Shown: positions 1 through 12,199, counted from the first letter of the stretch. The stretch: 64,000 nt of DNA from Stenopsyche tienmushanensis (GCA_008973525.1 WACJ01000061.1:1116001-1180000); one strand, 5' to 3'. Notes: generated by a model not told the origin, from the sequence alone. Numbers and translations: made by a program.

Positions 1-2196
1 ATGAAGACATTTATTTTACAAATGTTTGCTAAATTTCATAGAGAATGCTCGTTTAGGACATGTGGGAACACTTCCGTGAGCTATAAAAAAGTAGTTTTGT
101 GTAGTAGTTTTCATGTCTTTTTTTAACGCGGTTTGCTTTAGGATATATTCACCGCATAAATCTAGAATTGAGTTTATGTTATTTTTATCAGCATTTTTAT
201 TTTATGATCATGTCTTAAAAGTTATGATAGATAAAATAAATATGAAGAGTGTACTTATCCAAAAATAGGTTTGAAATAACTGTGTATCCAATATCCACAC
301 CAATTGGACAGAATGAAACTTACCTGAAACAAGAAAAATAAATAGATTAATACATTTTTTTAAAGAAAATATAGTTTGAACATTTTAAAGCATATCAGAG
401 ACAACAAGGCTCGACAATATTTGCTGAAAATTTACGATTAGTTGTGGGTGTGATCTATTTAAAATTGTAAATATTTCAAGTACTTAAAGCATTTTATTTA
501 ATGACGATCTAAACCCCAACGAAGAAATAAGCTTTTGTATCAATATTGCTAGTTTTAAAAATAAAAGCGTAAAAACAGCTCTCACAAATAATAACCTCAT
601 CTTCAGAAGAGATTAAGCTTTATGTTTAGATTTTAAATTGCTATATCTGACCGATGTTATTATATGAACGCTCACATTCTGATCTTTATCCGAGCTGAGA
701 AATTCTTACCAACAGATTCTCTGCTTGATGGGACAAACCTTATAAGAACGAATATGTATAATAATACCTAAGACACATTATACAAGGCTCAAAATAGACA
801 TTCAAATTAAAGACAAAATAATTGATCTTTAACACTTATGCTTCAGTAGCTCGATATATGTAGTCTTTATCTTATATGAATTAAATATTCAAAAAGATCC
901 AACTTTTATACGAGATAAAATATATAGATAAACAGAACTGTTATCCAAGTGGAAATACCAGAAGATTGTTTTGAACAAATATGGACTGAAATATGTACAT
1001 ACATGACGTTGACATTTTACGAAGAAGCTCTAAAAACAAATTAATAAAATTAAAGTGTCCATATTTCAGCAAATCGTGTTTGCTTTGTGTTATTTTTGTG
1101 ATATAGTTATCGGCATCTGTTCAATTTACATGTTATCAATGATGATTATAAAGCATCCCATATAATTAAATAGAATATTAATTTATCAAAATTATTAAAT
1201 CTGTCAATTAAATCACTATAATACAGGCAGCGCCATATCAAATGTTACCAAATTTAAGCTATTAAAGCTTTGGAACCAAATATATCGCACGCCTATACAT
1301 GCTTTCGATCTTTCATCATCGACGAGAAGCAAGAGTTATTTTTGCCACCCTCAAATGTTATATACAGATTAAATTAAGCATACAAACAGATAGATGTTCG
1401 TTTTGAATACTTAATTAAATTGAAGTGATGATTTTTTTAGTCGCGAAGCATCAACGCTCCCAAATGAAAAAGCTCAATTTGGTCGTCCCAAATGCTTGAA
1501 AAATTGCATCGCGCAACATTTTCATCGGCCTATTTTGAAATCATGATTTTTATGCACTTATAGAGCTATGCCTAATGCAGAATCGACATTAACAAGTCAT
1601 AAATCGTCCGACTGCGCCAAAAATACGCCGTAATTGTGAAAAGCACCATTAAAAATTGCCAAAAACGCGAAGAAGCATCAATCATCTTCAGATTGTGCCG
1701 AGATTTATGGATATTCAGCAACTTTTGCCGAATTATTTTGTCACCGTTTGCGCAAGATGTGCATTTATGTCGCTCGATGCTTGCGTAATAAATTGTGGTC
1801 GCAGAACGAAATAGTCGTAAATGTTGGAGATTTTCGATATCAAAGCCGCGCCTAAATTTTCTTGACCCTAATGACTGCATGATTAATAAGGCATTGTTAC
1901 AGTATTCGCTATGGGATTATCTTGTTTTCGTTTCGAAATTATATCTCTGAAGCTACAGCGTGTGTGGTGTCTGATTAGCACAATATATCATTGGATAGAA
2001 AACCCGTTTTGATGTTCATGAATACGCTAATTATTTTGAACCTTTCGAATCTAGGACAAAATACCGTTGCTTTTGGGATTATTAAGGCGGATCTGAAAGC
2101 AAAGGGATAAGATGGTATAAACATATTTTCATTAAATGAAAATAACATCTTTTAAAGCCTGTATTTAGGGCTTTCTGGGCGTTGTTTAGTAATATA
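1..2196. other. AT-rich intergenic DNA, no gene recognised
   Basis: No protein motif, RNA gene or terminal repeat was recognised. A 102-codon open frame on the minus strand (1572-1880) sits in a slightly less AT-rich patch (about 1440-1910). Its translation resembles nothing I know, and neighbouring frames are full of stops. It could be the decayed interior of an element or chance. Confidence 0.5.
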
Positions 2197-2752
2197 TCAC
2201 TCAATAAGTTCGTAGGATTTTTTTCACTTCACACATTTTTCTTCTTCATTTGGAGTAGTTTTTTCGCAATTTCTACAACAAACGCACAAATAATGCATCA
2301 AAATATTCGCTATTGTTTGTTATTTTTTTTCTCAATATAAATAATGAATAAAATATCGAAATACGGAGGTTAAAATCTTACCAGTTGATGTTATGGTTTA
2401 TGGTCGCTTTTAGCGGATTTAACTGTTGCTGTCCACTAAACAGACTACCGATTTGATTTTGAAATGTAATGATAGATCCATATTCCATCCATTGTCATAT
2501 TTTGCATGAAAAAATCCTTTTTATTACGCTGAAATAGCTCCAAGCAGCGCTCCGAATTGTGGACGCGTTGTTGTTTTTGATCGACTGTATGCAAATGCGT
2601 TACCCACTCCGAACAGAACATTTTGATGCAAAGTGATGAATACACATCTTTCTGATATATTTAAGGTATCAGCTATCTTACGTAATTTTAATTTACGATC
2701 GACCAAAACTATTTTGCGGACCAATTTGTCATCCTACGAACTTATTGAGTGA
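2197..2752 (-). mobile_element. Internally deleted mariner element with both inverted ends
   Basis: The ends are near-identical inverted repeats: TCACTCAATAAGTTCGTAGG starts at 2197 and its complement ends at 2752. Between them the minus strand encodes pieces of a mariner transposase. A full mariner is about 1.3 kb, so more than half is missing, including the first DNA-binding helix-turn-helix region. A TA lies just outside the left end; the right flank no longer shows a clean TA. The same terminal motif recurs near 33746-33770 and 43221-43250, so this family has at least three traces here. A TTAA-type element begins only 18 bp beyond the right end. Confidence 0.85.
2398..2724 (-). pseudogene. 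Mariner transposase fragment
   Basis: Two overlapping minus-strand frames together give a recognisable mariner transposase: KLKLRKIADTLNIS (second helix-turn-helix) in one, and HTVDQKQQRV, CLELFQRNKKDF and MTMDGIWIYHY in the other. The last is the family's MDETW block, which carries the first catalytic aspartate. That Asp is kept but the following Glu is Gly. A frameshift separates the two pieces, and downstream sequence (SVxWTAT) is broken by stops. The domain with the other two catalytic aspartates is absent. A dead copy. Confidence 0.85.
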
Positions 2753-2769
2753 TCTGTTATGTTCATTAA

Positions 2770-3280
2770 CCTTTTGAGGAGTGAGCAAATTTAAAATCGA
2801 TGAAGTCGTTGATGCAATAATCGCTTTACACCGATTACTTTCTGTCAGCTCCTATTAGCGTAAGACAATCTTCAATTCGAGGCAGAGTCGATTGTAAATA
2901 AGCACTGTTGATAGCATACAAGACCACTTCATTTCACATAATTTGCTCCTGCTTTACAAGGAAATGATAATTGGACAAAGACTCATTCAACAAGCAGGGA
3001 ATAAACACTGTCGATAGCACAAAATATTCGGTCATTTCTTTGCGTAAATGAATAACACACTTGAAATCGAAATCATTATTAATCGATAAATTTGGGTTAA
3101 CGATCTATACAATCGTGCGATGTATGCGGGGAAGCTCTCCGTCTCTGTCTCCCGAACTGCGCTACGTTCTTTCTCTGTCTCTGTCTGTCTCCGAGCTCAA
3201 TGTACAAGAATGCTCTTTCTGAATGATGGAAGGGTGAGGGGGGGGGGGTCTCAGGCCCTGGGATAGTACTCCTTTAAGGG
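2770..3280. mobile_element. TTAA-flanked non-autonomous element, long class (copy A)
   Basis: The 511-bp unit is bracketed by TTAA at 2766-2769 and 3281-3284. Its ends form an imperfect inverted repeat: CCTTTTGAGGAGTGAGC on the left, and the complement of CCCTTAAAGGAGTACTATCC on the right. A TTAA target and CCCTTT-type ends are the signature of piggyBac-superfamily MITEs. No coding capacity is visible. The interior has CT-rich tracts (CTCTGTCTCTGTCTGTCTCC) and the motif GATCTATACAATCGTGCGAT, seen in most relatives. A run of G lies near the right end. Intact relatives are at 19306-19790 and, interrupted, 37139-38884. Confidence 0.85.
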
Positions 3281-3284
3281 TTAA

Positions 3285-5060
3285 ACACCATTCCTAAACT
3301 AAATTTATGTGATTCGTGATATAGCTTATGAATTTTATGCATAAATTCTTCACAAAATATCAAATTCAATACGAATTCGTTATGATTTAAAAAAAATTAT
3401 ATATTATGCATGTGGATAGCAATTAAATTTGTATAATTGGAGCTTAATAACGATTTATTCTAATGGACGTATTTCTTGAGCAATTTGTGTTTTATATGAA
3501 AACGACAAAGAACATGTCCCAATTATGTTTTTGAGATTTTTGATAGAATCCAGAAGATAATAGTGATAATTTTACTCAAAAACATGTATAGCTGTGGAAA
3601 ATGCATATTCAAAAAAATCCGTTAATTAAGAAGGTCTTCCATTATAAATGCACAGAGTGCCATGGGAAAAAATCCGTTCAATCTCCATTCTTTCCAAAAA
3701 ATAAAGTCGAATGTGGAGATGAAAACAAGATCGACGATAGACAGTTACGTCTTCCCACGGCCTTCCCACGCTAGATTTACTTACGTCCACAATTTGATAA
3801 TCCCAATTATTTCTGATTTAATTATAATTTAATTTACGACTGCTAAATTTGGTGAAATTTGAATACAAAAAGGAGTGCTAATTAGAAGAATGTAAAAATG
3901 ATTGGTACCACCACTACCAGGAGACATTAGAAGGGAAGTTAATTGAAAAATCGTGCACTAAAATTTTTTACTGTCGAATTCTAAGAACGACCTTGCCATA
4001 AATGCGGAAGTCCAATCGACAATGAAATTGTTAACAGTTTAGGTGCTATCAATGCGAGCCAGCGATTGAGAAACATTCAGCGCGTGTGGTAATAAATTCT
4101 CCATGGTGGTTGTGAACTCCAAACATAATGGTAATAAATTGAGGGGTTCCAAGTCAAGTTGTTTTTCGATTAGTCTTTCCGCCATCCCACAAATAGCAAA
4201 AAGGGGAAGTTTCCCCTAAAATTGTCAGCTCTTAAATCCATCAATTATCTATTGAAAATATATTGCTCCTCCGCCTGAAACTTGAATCTTAACATTATAC
4301 GGCTTCCGAAGATAGCTTTTTTGTCACAAAATGTATGCGAAAGACCACATCCTGCCACGAAGGGCTCAATCGACCGCTTCTAAGGACCGGAAAAATCCAT
4401 TTATTATACATTTTTGTACAACCACTTCAGATGCTTCAAAAACAGAACGCCGATGATGGAATATTTCAAGTTAATGGGTCATAATGTGTATACTTTGAGT
4501 TTGACTAATGGCTTTTATAGTCCCGCTTCCGAAGCATATTTCAAACAATAAGCTACAAAATGATAAGTCTATCATGCGTTTATTAAAAAAAAACCCTATT
4601 TATAAAATTTAACTCAAGTCTAAAATCAGCCCACAACGCAATCCTTAGGTGGATTCAGTAGACATTTTTCAGATAAATCTTAGAACGAATGACGGATTTA
4701 CGACGCAACTGAAATTTAAATAATCCAAAGAATCAAACGGATGAATTCTTTCCAAAATTATTTTCCAACACGATACAATATATATTTTTTAACTTGTAAA
4801 ACATTCCTGGTCGTTTAAATGCGGCCGCGTATTATTTTAGGCGCGATTTTAAATATGCAAAGTGCCCCTTATTATAAAAAAAGCGTTCACGAACACGCAA
4901 AAAGGGGCATTGTTAGGCGCGTTCGCGAACACGCGAAATTGCCTTCGTCATGGCCGATCGCATGCAACATTTCCAATCCCATCAAACAGATTTAATTTAA
5001 AAAGTGAATAAATACAAGTATTATGTTTTGAACAAATTAAGTGTTTAAACGCATTCTTAA
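3285..5060. other. AT-rich intergenic DNA, no gene recognised
   Basis: No open frame long enough to be convincing and no transposase motif was seen. The only local structure noted is the GC-rich repeated hairpin block around 4838-4945, listed separately. Short poly-A and poly-T runs are scattered throughout. Confidence 0.5.
4838..4945. repeat. Short inverted/direct repeat block rich in CG
   Basis: Two near-identical units, GCGTTCACGAACACGC and GCGTTCGCGAACACGC, are spaced about 35 bp apart. Each is itself close to palindromic. The first is enclosed by GTGCCCCTT and its inverted partner AAGGGGCA, and TTAGGCGCG occurs on both sides. It may be the end of a decayed MITE. No other copy was found in this window. 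Confidence 0.5.
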
Positions 5061-5232
5061 CCCCTTGGAAAAGAGAAAGAGAGGCGGAAAGAATTTTTAT
5101 TTATTTATATACAAACTTCATATATGCTGCGACCGTCCTGATAGATAAGTGAATTTGTATGGATGATAAGTGGCGGATATACAAATATAGCATCTAACTT
5201 TATGATTTAAAAATAGCTCACTACTTCAAGAG
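5061..5232. mobile_element. Internally deleted TTAA element, short class
   Basis: TTAA at 5057-5060 is followed by CCCCTTGGAAAAG. From about 5094 the sequence matches the right half of the short-class copies at 14574 and 16756, including CTTCATATATGCTGCGACCG, GATGATAAGTGGCGGA and terminal TAGCTCACTACTTCAAGAG. The right TTAA has decayed to TCAA. About half of the usual ~390 bp is missing from the middle. Confidence 0.65.
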
Positions 5233-5239
5233 TCAAAGC

Positions 5240-5810
5240 TTGAAATTCTTTCAAATGATGCATTTTCGTATGCATCCGAATGTTTGTCGAAGAACGAGAC
5301 AGACCTGTTATGTGAACTCTCGATTTATTAGCATTCTAGGCAAGAATCCCGGCTTTTCAAAGACGCTAAGTAGACCGAACGCTCGTTGAATTAGAAATAG
5401 GTGGACAATCCCAGAACTGTACTCGGATGTGAATTTCAAAGCGATACATCAGCGGACAAGTGGCGTAACCCCGACGATGAGCCAAACGTTTCTTAGTTTG
5501 TGGCGGTGCATTGTATTCCAATTGGATGCTTATTATATTATATTATTTCATCGGTCACATTCACCGCATTGACAAACCGTGCAAGTGTATACATCCGCAT
5601 AATCAAGCATATAATAAGGTTCATCGATGGATCCAGTATTTTAAATATTTTATATTTTTGAAGTGAAATTGGTATAGGCGAGGTGGGGCAAATTGGGTTA
5701 TACATCACGGAAAGTGAAACGCCAAGGGGCGAATCGTTTGTAGTGTCTCAGTGTCCATCGCATGCATCATATATAAGCTATGCTTATGCAGCATAAAGCA
5801 ACCACTACAC
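5240..5810. other. Intergenic DNA, nothing recognised
   Basis: No gene, RNA or repeat boundary was identified. An 81-codon minus-strand frame (5705-5950) overlaps the repeat tail that follows and is not considered a gene. Confidence 0.45.
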
Positions 5811-6095
5811 CAGACCAATATGCGCCAACATCCATACGATATTTTTATTATGCCTATATTATTCCCGCAAGTGTAAACATTAAGTTGACAAAGTTTTATC
5901 GCAATCGAATGAACGGTATGGAAGCGCATTAAATACAGACAAACAAACATTGATTTTTATATATTAAGCTATGTTTATGTTACTCGCGCAATCCTTAGCA
6001 ATAAATGGACGAAGTTTTATTGCAATCTGATGAACGGTATGGCAGCGCATTATATACGAACAAACAAAAATTATTTTTTACACATTAGATTACAC
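5811..6095 (+). repeat. Non-LTR retroelement tail, tandemly duplicated
   Basis: The block GACCAATATGCGCCAACAT (about 5813) also occurs near 29195. Then come two consecutive copies of a LINE/SINE-like 3' tail: TTTTATCGCAATCGAATGAA, about 110 bp later TTTTATTGCAATCTGATGAA, each followed by an AACAAACA run and an AT-rich end. Matching tails occur at 29300-29372 and 63020-63106 (TTTCATCGCAATCGAACGAA). Tails of this form are typical 3' ends of insect LINEs and their SINE partners. The family is not identified. Confidence 0.65.
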
Positions 6096-6296
6096 AACAT
6101 ACAACGTAATATTTAACGTTTTTTTTTAAAGTAAAAAGCACTCATATTGTAATATGTGACAGACAGACATACATACAATTGGCAGTAGTGGAAGTCAATC
6201 TGATCCATACCGCCCACTAGTGGATGCTCAAGCTTTCATAGTGAGCGATAGGGGTTTTGTCATGTAACACTCCAGAGGGAATCAAAATATTTCATA

Positions 6297-6382
6297 GCCA
6301 CCCCGTTTTTATTATATTTCATATCGATATTTGATCGATAGATACAACTTTGTGTAGTAAATACACCATAGTAAAGTAAAGG
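6297..6382. repeat. Short TTAA-ending repeat, second family
   Basis: About 85 bp shared with 16253-16336 (inverted) and 8600-8697. Shared blocks are TATTATATTTCATATCGAT and GTGTAGTAAATACACCATAG, running to AAAGG directly against a TTAA (6383-6386). Its ending differs from the main TTAA family, so it is treated as a separate one. Confidence 0.6.
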
Positions 6383-6386
6383 TTAA

Positions 6387-8097
6387 AATCATCTTATGGA
6401 CGATTATAAAGGCATCTTCCATATATTTTGAAATAGCCATAATCTTGCATTGAATTGCGTGTGGCTGCAATATGATGATGCATAAATGCAATTAAAAATG
6501 GTCGTTATTATGACTGTGTAATTCTTACATCTTCCAACAATTAAATAATTTCATTGAGCACGCGTTAAGAATTGTATGGACGCGTTTGCGATATCGATTT
6601 TTAAGAACCCCTGAATTACGAGAAGTATAGAAAACAACGATCGAGTGGCATCCAGAGGATTCAATTTGGCTTTTTTGCGAGGGCAAATTCTAAATTATAA
6701 CAATACAAAATTCCAACGATCATGATACAATAGTCGGCCATCATTTGATACAGATCGTAATGCTTTTGAACGTTCGAACTAATTCCGGCTATGCACCATA
6801 ACAATGGTAGCTCAAGGCTGAATACCGACATTCAAGATATACGTTTTCTATAAAATATGCATATTAATGAACAATCAATTGCTTATTTAGACGCAAGACA
6901 TGGTGTTAACCCAGATTACGGATCATGAGAGCGGTCATCGTCGCAGGTCGTGTAGTTATTCGCACAGGTATCTCATTTCGCCCTCGCCGGCATTGCAATG
7001 GATTTTATACAATTTCATGCTGTATTTTTTGTGATAGATGTCAAATATCGAATGGAAAAGTTGGCGACAAGTCTATTTGAATGGCTAGACTTTGCTGGAA
7101 GCAAAGGTTAACTAGGAACATTAGACTTTGTGGTGTGCCAGCGAATAGGTTACGAAGCAATTTCTTCAATTGACACCAATTCCTGTATTGTTTAACGATT
7201 GGTGCTATTTATAGGATGGCTTACATGATGACCTTTTTCTTTATTAAAATCACATATTATGGTCCAACGTCAGCATTAATATTAAATTCAAGGTATTTGT
7301 GGATTTCCATATAAATATCGACCACAAATTTATACTTAAAGAAACACGAGGAAAATCCTCATGGATTAAATGCATTAAAAAACTTCCATCCTGTCCTTAT
7401 TAGGTAACATTTTTTTAATATTTAAACATGTACCGCCCAATATCCAACCAATTAATCATAAATAAATTTGATTATTTTGTATTGGGTACACAATGTAACT
7501 ATATTGAACTTTGACATATCAACATTTTATCCTTTTGACGTACATATTTGTCCAGTACATCCACAAAAGATCAAGGACATCTATTTCAAACACACCATAG
7601 CGATAGAGTATGCAAATGTAGCTGATGCAAGCAGCACATAATCGCTGCTAAAGGTCATCTCGTAGGTGCATTTTATTGCATCCAGGGCTCTAAATTACCA
7701 ATGTGATGTATCATATTAAATATCTCTACCCGCAGTTATACCTTAAGCATATCTCAGATCCTGCGAGCAGTGATCCTGTGAACGTATGAAAAATAGTGCG
7801 ATAAAAAGGATCGAGTTTATATTCAGTTTGGGAGTCCAGATTAGCAAAATCTTATCGGGAGTCCTGCCATATGGCAAAAAGATAAGGTATTAATTAGCTA
7901 ATATGCAAATTATTAATTCGCATAATGATCGCTTTGCGTTATAGATAATCATCAAACCTATTACAAATTATAATCTTAGAAGTCTTATTTTATGTGAATA
8001 TTTAAGAATGAATACTAAAATAGCGAAACAATTAGGGTAGCATAAGCTTAAAACTATCACATGAAAAACTATTTCGCTGGAAAAGTCTCATATGAGA
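6387..8097. other. AT-rich intergenic DNA, no gene recognised
   Basis: No open frame of note, no transposase motif and no terminal repeats were recognised over this 1.7 kb. Confidence 0.5.
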
Positions 8098-8187
8098 ATT
8101 CAATTCCAGTGATTCAGAAAGAGCATTTTTACACGTTGAGTTTGGAGAGAAATAGAGATGTAGAGAGAATCCTGTGTACATCTAAGA
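8098..8187. repeat. Fragment of the short-class TTAA element
   Basis: The run from ATTCCAGTGATTCAGAAAGA through ACACGTTGAGTTTGGAGAGA to the CTGTGTACATC block matches the left-hand internal part of the elements at 14574, 16756 and 43985. Neither terminus is present. Confidence 0.7.
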
Positions 8188-8301
8188 CTATGAAGATTTT
8201 AACACATATTTGTATGTGGGGTCCGGTTTAATAACGAGTGATGATGTATGACGCGGGATATACCGCGTCATTTATGTAAAAATGATTTAAAAGCTTTTTA
8301 A

Positions 8302-8697
8302 CCCCTAAAGGAGTACTATCGAAGGGCCTGCGATCCCCCTCCACTTATTCAGAAAGCGCACTCTTGTACATTGAGCTCGGAGACAGACGGAGACAGAGAC
8401 GGAGAGCTTCCCCGCATACATCGCACGATTGTATAGATCGTTAACCCAAATTTATCGACTAATAATGATTTCGATTTCAAGTGTGTTATTCGTTAACGCA
8501 AAGAAATGATCGAATATTTTGTGCTATCGACAGTGTTTATTTATTTAATTGCTCGCCGTTCGTTGCTGCTTGTTGAATGAGTCTTTGATATAGATATTAT
8601 ATCGAGATTCAATGTAGCAATGTTGTAAAAATTCCCATTATTACAACTCTACTATAACTCGACTCAGTGTAGTAAATACACCATAGTAAAGGAAAGG
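8302..8697. mobile_element. Chimeric TTAA element (main family joined to second family)
   Basis: TTAA at 8298-8301 is followed by the main-family terminus CCCCTAAAGGAGTACTATC. The sequence then follows the long class through the CT/GA-rich tract and CATCGCACGATTGTATAGAT. After about 8588 (GAGTCTTTG) it switches to the second family and ends with AGTGTAGTAAATACACC and AAAGG against TTAA (8698-8701). One unit thus carries two unrelated ends but is still bracketed by TTAA. Confidence 0.7.
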
Positions 8698-9000
8698 TTA
8701 AGAATACTATAGAACGACGCGGAAAATAAAATTGAGCGTCAAATTAAAAGTGGATTAGATTCAAATTCCAAATTGAATTTTTGAACACATTAACAGCGGG
8801 ACATGAGGATTTTTGTGTTCGTGAAGACTGTGCATAAACCGAGGGACACGAGAAAAATTATTCACAAAATGTACTTATTTGCTAAAATTTATCATTCTCG
8901 ATGTATATGTCATAAATAAATATTAATTGAAGAGCGTTTCACATGCTTTTTTCCTCAAAGAAGTAGCAAATCTTGACACACATCTTTTTCGTTCTGAAAT

Positions 9001-9170
9001 TCTACAAACGATCTATACAATCATGCGATGCATGCAAGGAAGCTCTCCGTCTCAGTCTCCGGAACTGCGCTAAGTTCTCTCTTTCTCTGTCTGTCTCCGA
9101 GCTTCAATGTGGAGGAGTGCTCTTTCTGGGACATGAGAATTCGGACATACATGTATGTCCATGCTCCTCA
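9001..9170. mobile_element. Partial TTAA element carrying an 18-bp palindrome
   Basis: The block matches the left part of the element at 19306-19790 in inverted orientation: GATCTATACAATCATGCGAT, the CTCCGTCTC tract, CTTTCTGGGACATGAGA, then the perfect palindrome GGACATACATGTATGTCC (about 9142). The outer end (GCTCCTCAACAG) is a decayed form of the terminal repeat and no TTAA is left. Overlapping open frames here are low-complexity and not genes. Confidence 0.7.
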
Positions 9171-10155
9171 ACAGCTTACATATTGTTTTTGTATTTTGAT
9201 GAACATGGGTGTAATCTGCAGATATTGGTGATTGCAAATCTGCAAACATTGGAGTTACGTGTATTTTAGTGAGAATTTAAAACAATGGCAATATTACAAA
9301 AAATAACCTGCGCATATGCGGTTCGTGCAAATAGCCCGCCGATAATGTGTTAAGAATCATTTCGCTTAAGTGATTATGTCAACAGATCAATATCAATTGA
9401 AATATATAATAATCGGACAAAGGACAATTTGCTCAGTAAAAGTTGAAGTTGCTAATGTAATTTTGGATCCAACCATCATAGAATTTACAATATGTATACT
9501 GTACATATTTATGCATTTCCATAAAGTTATTATTATATACTATGCAATTTAATATCAAATAATATGTATATATTATTTGAATCCGCCTATATTTTCTGAG
9601 TTGATTATTGCCGATATATCAAAAGTTATGGGCCCTAGTGTGTTGTATATAATGAGCCCCTTGTATCTGTCAAGTACAGTTGCATTCCGGTTATGACTGC
9701 AAACAAATAACGTCCCTGATTCTATTAAGTTATTACAACAATCACACAATGCTTAACACAATGCTAATCGAGATTATGGCAGAATCCGACAGTAAATCCG
9801 ATTTGTTCGCGAATCGGTGGCGAACAATCGTTGTGAGCGCGCGATTCGGCCTTTTTCGCACAAAGCTTTCATGATCCCAGATGGTGTGCCTGACTATCAG
9901 CGTTTTTATGCCGAATTGTAGATACTAACTAGGAGATAGTGCAATTAATAGTCGGTTGATTTCAAACAATGCATTTAATGAACGTGGGTCTTTAACCCGA
10001 AGCCATGACGATAGAATATTTAACACGTTGTGTACGAAGAGAAAACTTGTTTAATTGTTTTCGCAATATAATTACACGTAAGCTCACGTCCACTTGGGCA
10101 ATGTATTATGAGTATTATAACATATCGATTGATAGATTAAAAAATAAATTACACT
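9171..10155. other. Intergenic DNA, no gene recognised
   Basis: Only short frames of 60-68 codons occur, without recognisable motifs. A slightly GC-richer patch near 9780-9870 has no identified origin. Confidence 0.45.
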
Positions 10156-10318
10156 TGGTTTTTATGCTGATTGTTTTATGCGAATTTGAAGTTATGCGGT
10201 TTTCAAAATGAATGGAACCTATTCCTCAGTTTTATATGTAGTTCAAAGTCTTTTTTTATGCGATTTTTTTATATGTGACTCTTCGTGGAACGTATCTATC
10301 GCATAAAAACAGACCTAA
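10156..10318 (+). mobile_element. Tigger/pogo-like fragment with TTATGCGA motifs
   Basis: Repeated TTTTATGCGA / GAAGTTATGCGG motifs and the end GGAACGTATCTATCGCATAA match the termini of the larger copies at 42159-42745 and 47020-47668. Iterated '(C)TTATGCGA' terminal sequence is characteristic of Tigger/pogo-type elements. Most of the interior is missing. Confidence 0.5.
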
Positions 10319-11904
10319 GTGTAAATAGTTTGAGAATCATCGACAAGAAGATCAGGGTTGCTCTCCCGCAGTTATTAGTTTGGCGTTGCAGCAAATGTCT
10401 CCAAATGCTATAGAATTTGTATGCGTCAGAACCACATGCTAAAAACATGCTTGCAAATGTCGATTTATTTTTATATTAAAAACCATCATCGTTTAGCATA
10501 TTAGCATTTAATAAACGTGACTAAGCAAAGAAAACACCAAAAATATCCACATGGATTTATATAGGATTTTGAACAAACACATTTTTATCACATAACAACA
10601 TTTATGTAAAAGTGTTAAGCATCACGAAGGCTGTTATCCAAAAAAATATGAGATGCATCCAACACCTCAAGTACCGCAAATTAAATCTAAAATACGTATC
10701 GTATTTCAAAGTTGACAGCGATCTCGGTATGCATGTTCTTCTATGGGTTTAGAAAATTCAACATAAATACAGCATTGCACTTCGCTTTTGACACGGTCAG
10801 TAATTCTTCGACAGGAAGTGCATTATGCGCCTGTCACACAGTCATTAATTATAAAGCAAACTTTGCTAGATCCGGAAATCGGTCATAATTGAGGATGGTA
10901 CAAATCGACAGTCCACGTCATCCAATTTTTCGACTAAAAGATGACCAACGCAAAATCGCAGCTTAACGACTAAATAATTGCAATACGCACGATTGGCGAT
11001 TTACAAAAAAAAAAAAAACATATATAATAATATATTTTTATCCACATTTGGCAATATCGCTCCCAACAAAGAACATTGACGCACGCCAGTCGGGAGATTG
11101 TGAAGGGCCAATATCACCGGAGATTGAATGACAGCTGTCAACTTGATGGATATACGGCGCACGAATGCATGGCGCATAAATGCTGATACATACTTTTTAC
11201 ATTACACCATTTACAACCCTAATATTGCGGCGACAAATTATATTGGCCGAGGATTGAATAAATCAAAGGGTTCAACAAACGCATAGATCAGATCAGATTG
11301 ACTGAAAAGCCAGATAATCTTCCTAAATACATTGATTTCTGACGATGTACACAACAAAGGCATGTGAATCATTCAATAGATCTTAATTTACATATTTATC
11401 TTTAGCGGTTGCTAAAATGACGCAGCTCTGATAGTGATTTAATTATTTTGTAGCATGGAGTTAAAATGATCTAATACAAAAACACTAGTCACGCGGTTTA
11501 TTTGTAGGTCACGGGATAAATGATGGTTCGTCATTGAAGTCTCGCAGTTGGAAGACTCTCCTGTCTAGTTTTAAAAACATCTTAAATTGATCAGTTATAT
11601 CATGGGGGAGTGGTTGTCAATTGTCCTTGTATAATAAAAATATAAGCATGATATTGAAAATTGATGTGAAAAAAGTATGTTCATATAAAAATTGTACATA
11701 CTATTGCTTGAAATTAACCCAAATATGAATGCACATATTTTTTTTACAAGTCATATAAAATACATATGCCTCAAGCCTTGTGCTCTTGGACTTTTGTCAC
11801 TATCGGCGTGCATATATTGTAAGCCCTAATTCCAAACTAATATATTTTGGGACAAAACACCGATGAAGAACAAAACAATCCAATCCAAAACAACAAAAAG
11901 TACA
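10319..11904. other. AT-rich intergenic DNA, no gene recognised
   Basis: No protein or repeat family was recognised. There is a 15-bp poly-A run near 11005 and several decayed AT microsatellites. Confidence 0.5.
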
Positions 11905-12191
11905 TGTAGCATGGGTGATTTACTATCCCCACGTAGTAGCGCTGTCAACAGCGACATCTTCCATCTCTCTTCAGGTGCAATGTGTTATTTTAGCAGCGCC
12001 ATCTCTTGTGGCCCTGCGGAGACATTACACCTGTTTGCCGACCGATCGCTTCTTGCGCGTGCACCGTTGCCGGTTCGGTTGGGTAGTGACGCACAGGAGG
12101 CGGGAGTCGGATTCGGAGTTAGCCTTGGCTGCGGAAGGTCGTCCTTCCTGCAGCCAGATCTCTCTCGTGTGGAATAAATAGTTATTTAGAG
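11905..12191 (+). mobile_element. LTR-like segment (inverted partner at 57191-57502)
   Basis: About 290 bp at higher GC than its surroundings, starting TGTAGCATGGGTGATTTACT and ending at an AATAAATAGTTATTTAGAG polyadenylation-like signal. A clear homologue lies on the minus strand at 57191-57502, sharing CAATGTGTTATTTTA, GACCGATCGCTTCTTG, GGAGGCGGGAGTCG and CTGCAGCCAGATCTCTCTC. The second copy continues past the AATAAA into a further ~90 bp. A TG start, internal AATAAA and two dispersed copies suit solo or fragmentary LTRs of a retrotransposon, but no TG...CA pair or target duplication was proven. The two frames of 88 and 104 codons here are chance. Confidence 0.5.
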
Positions 12192-12199
12192 ATACAGAA

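Noticed and set aside
11863..12181. Frames of 104 and 88 codons on the plus strand
   Set aside because: They lie in the LTR-like segment in two different frames, and neither frame is preserved in the homologue at 57191-57502.
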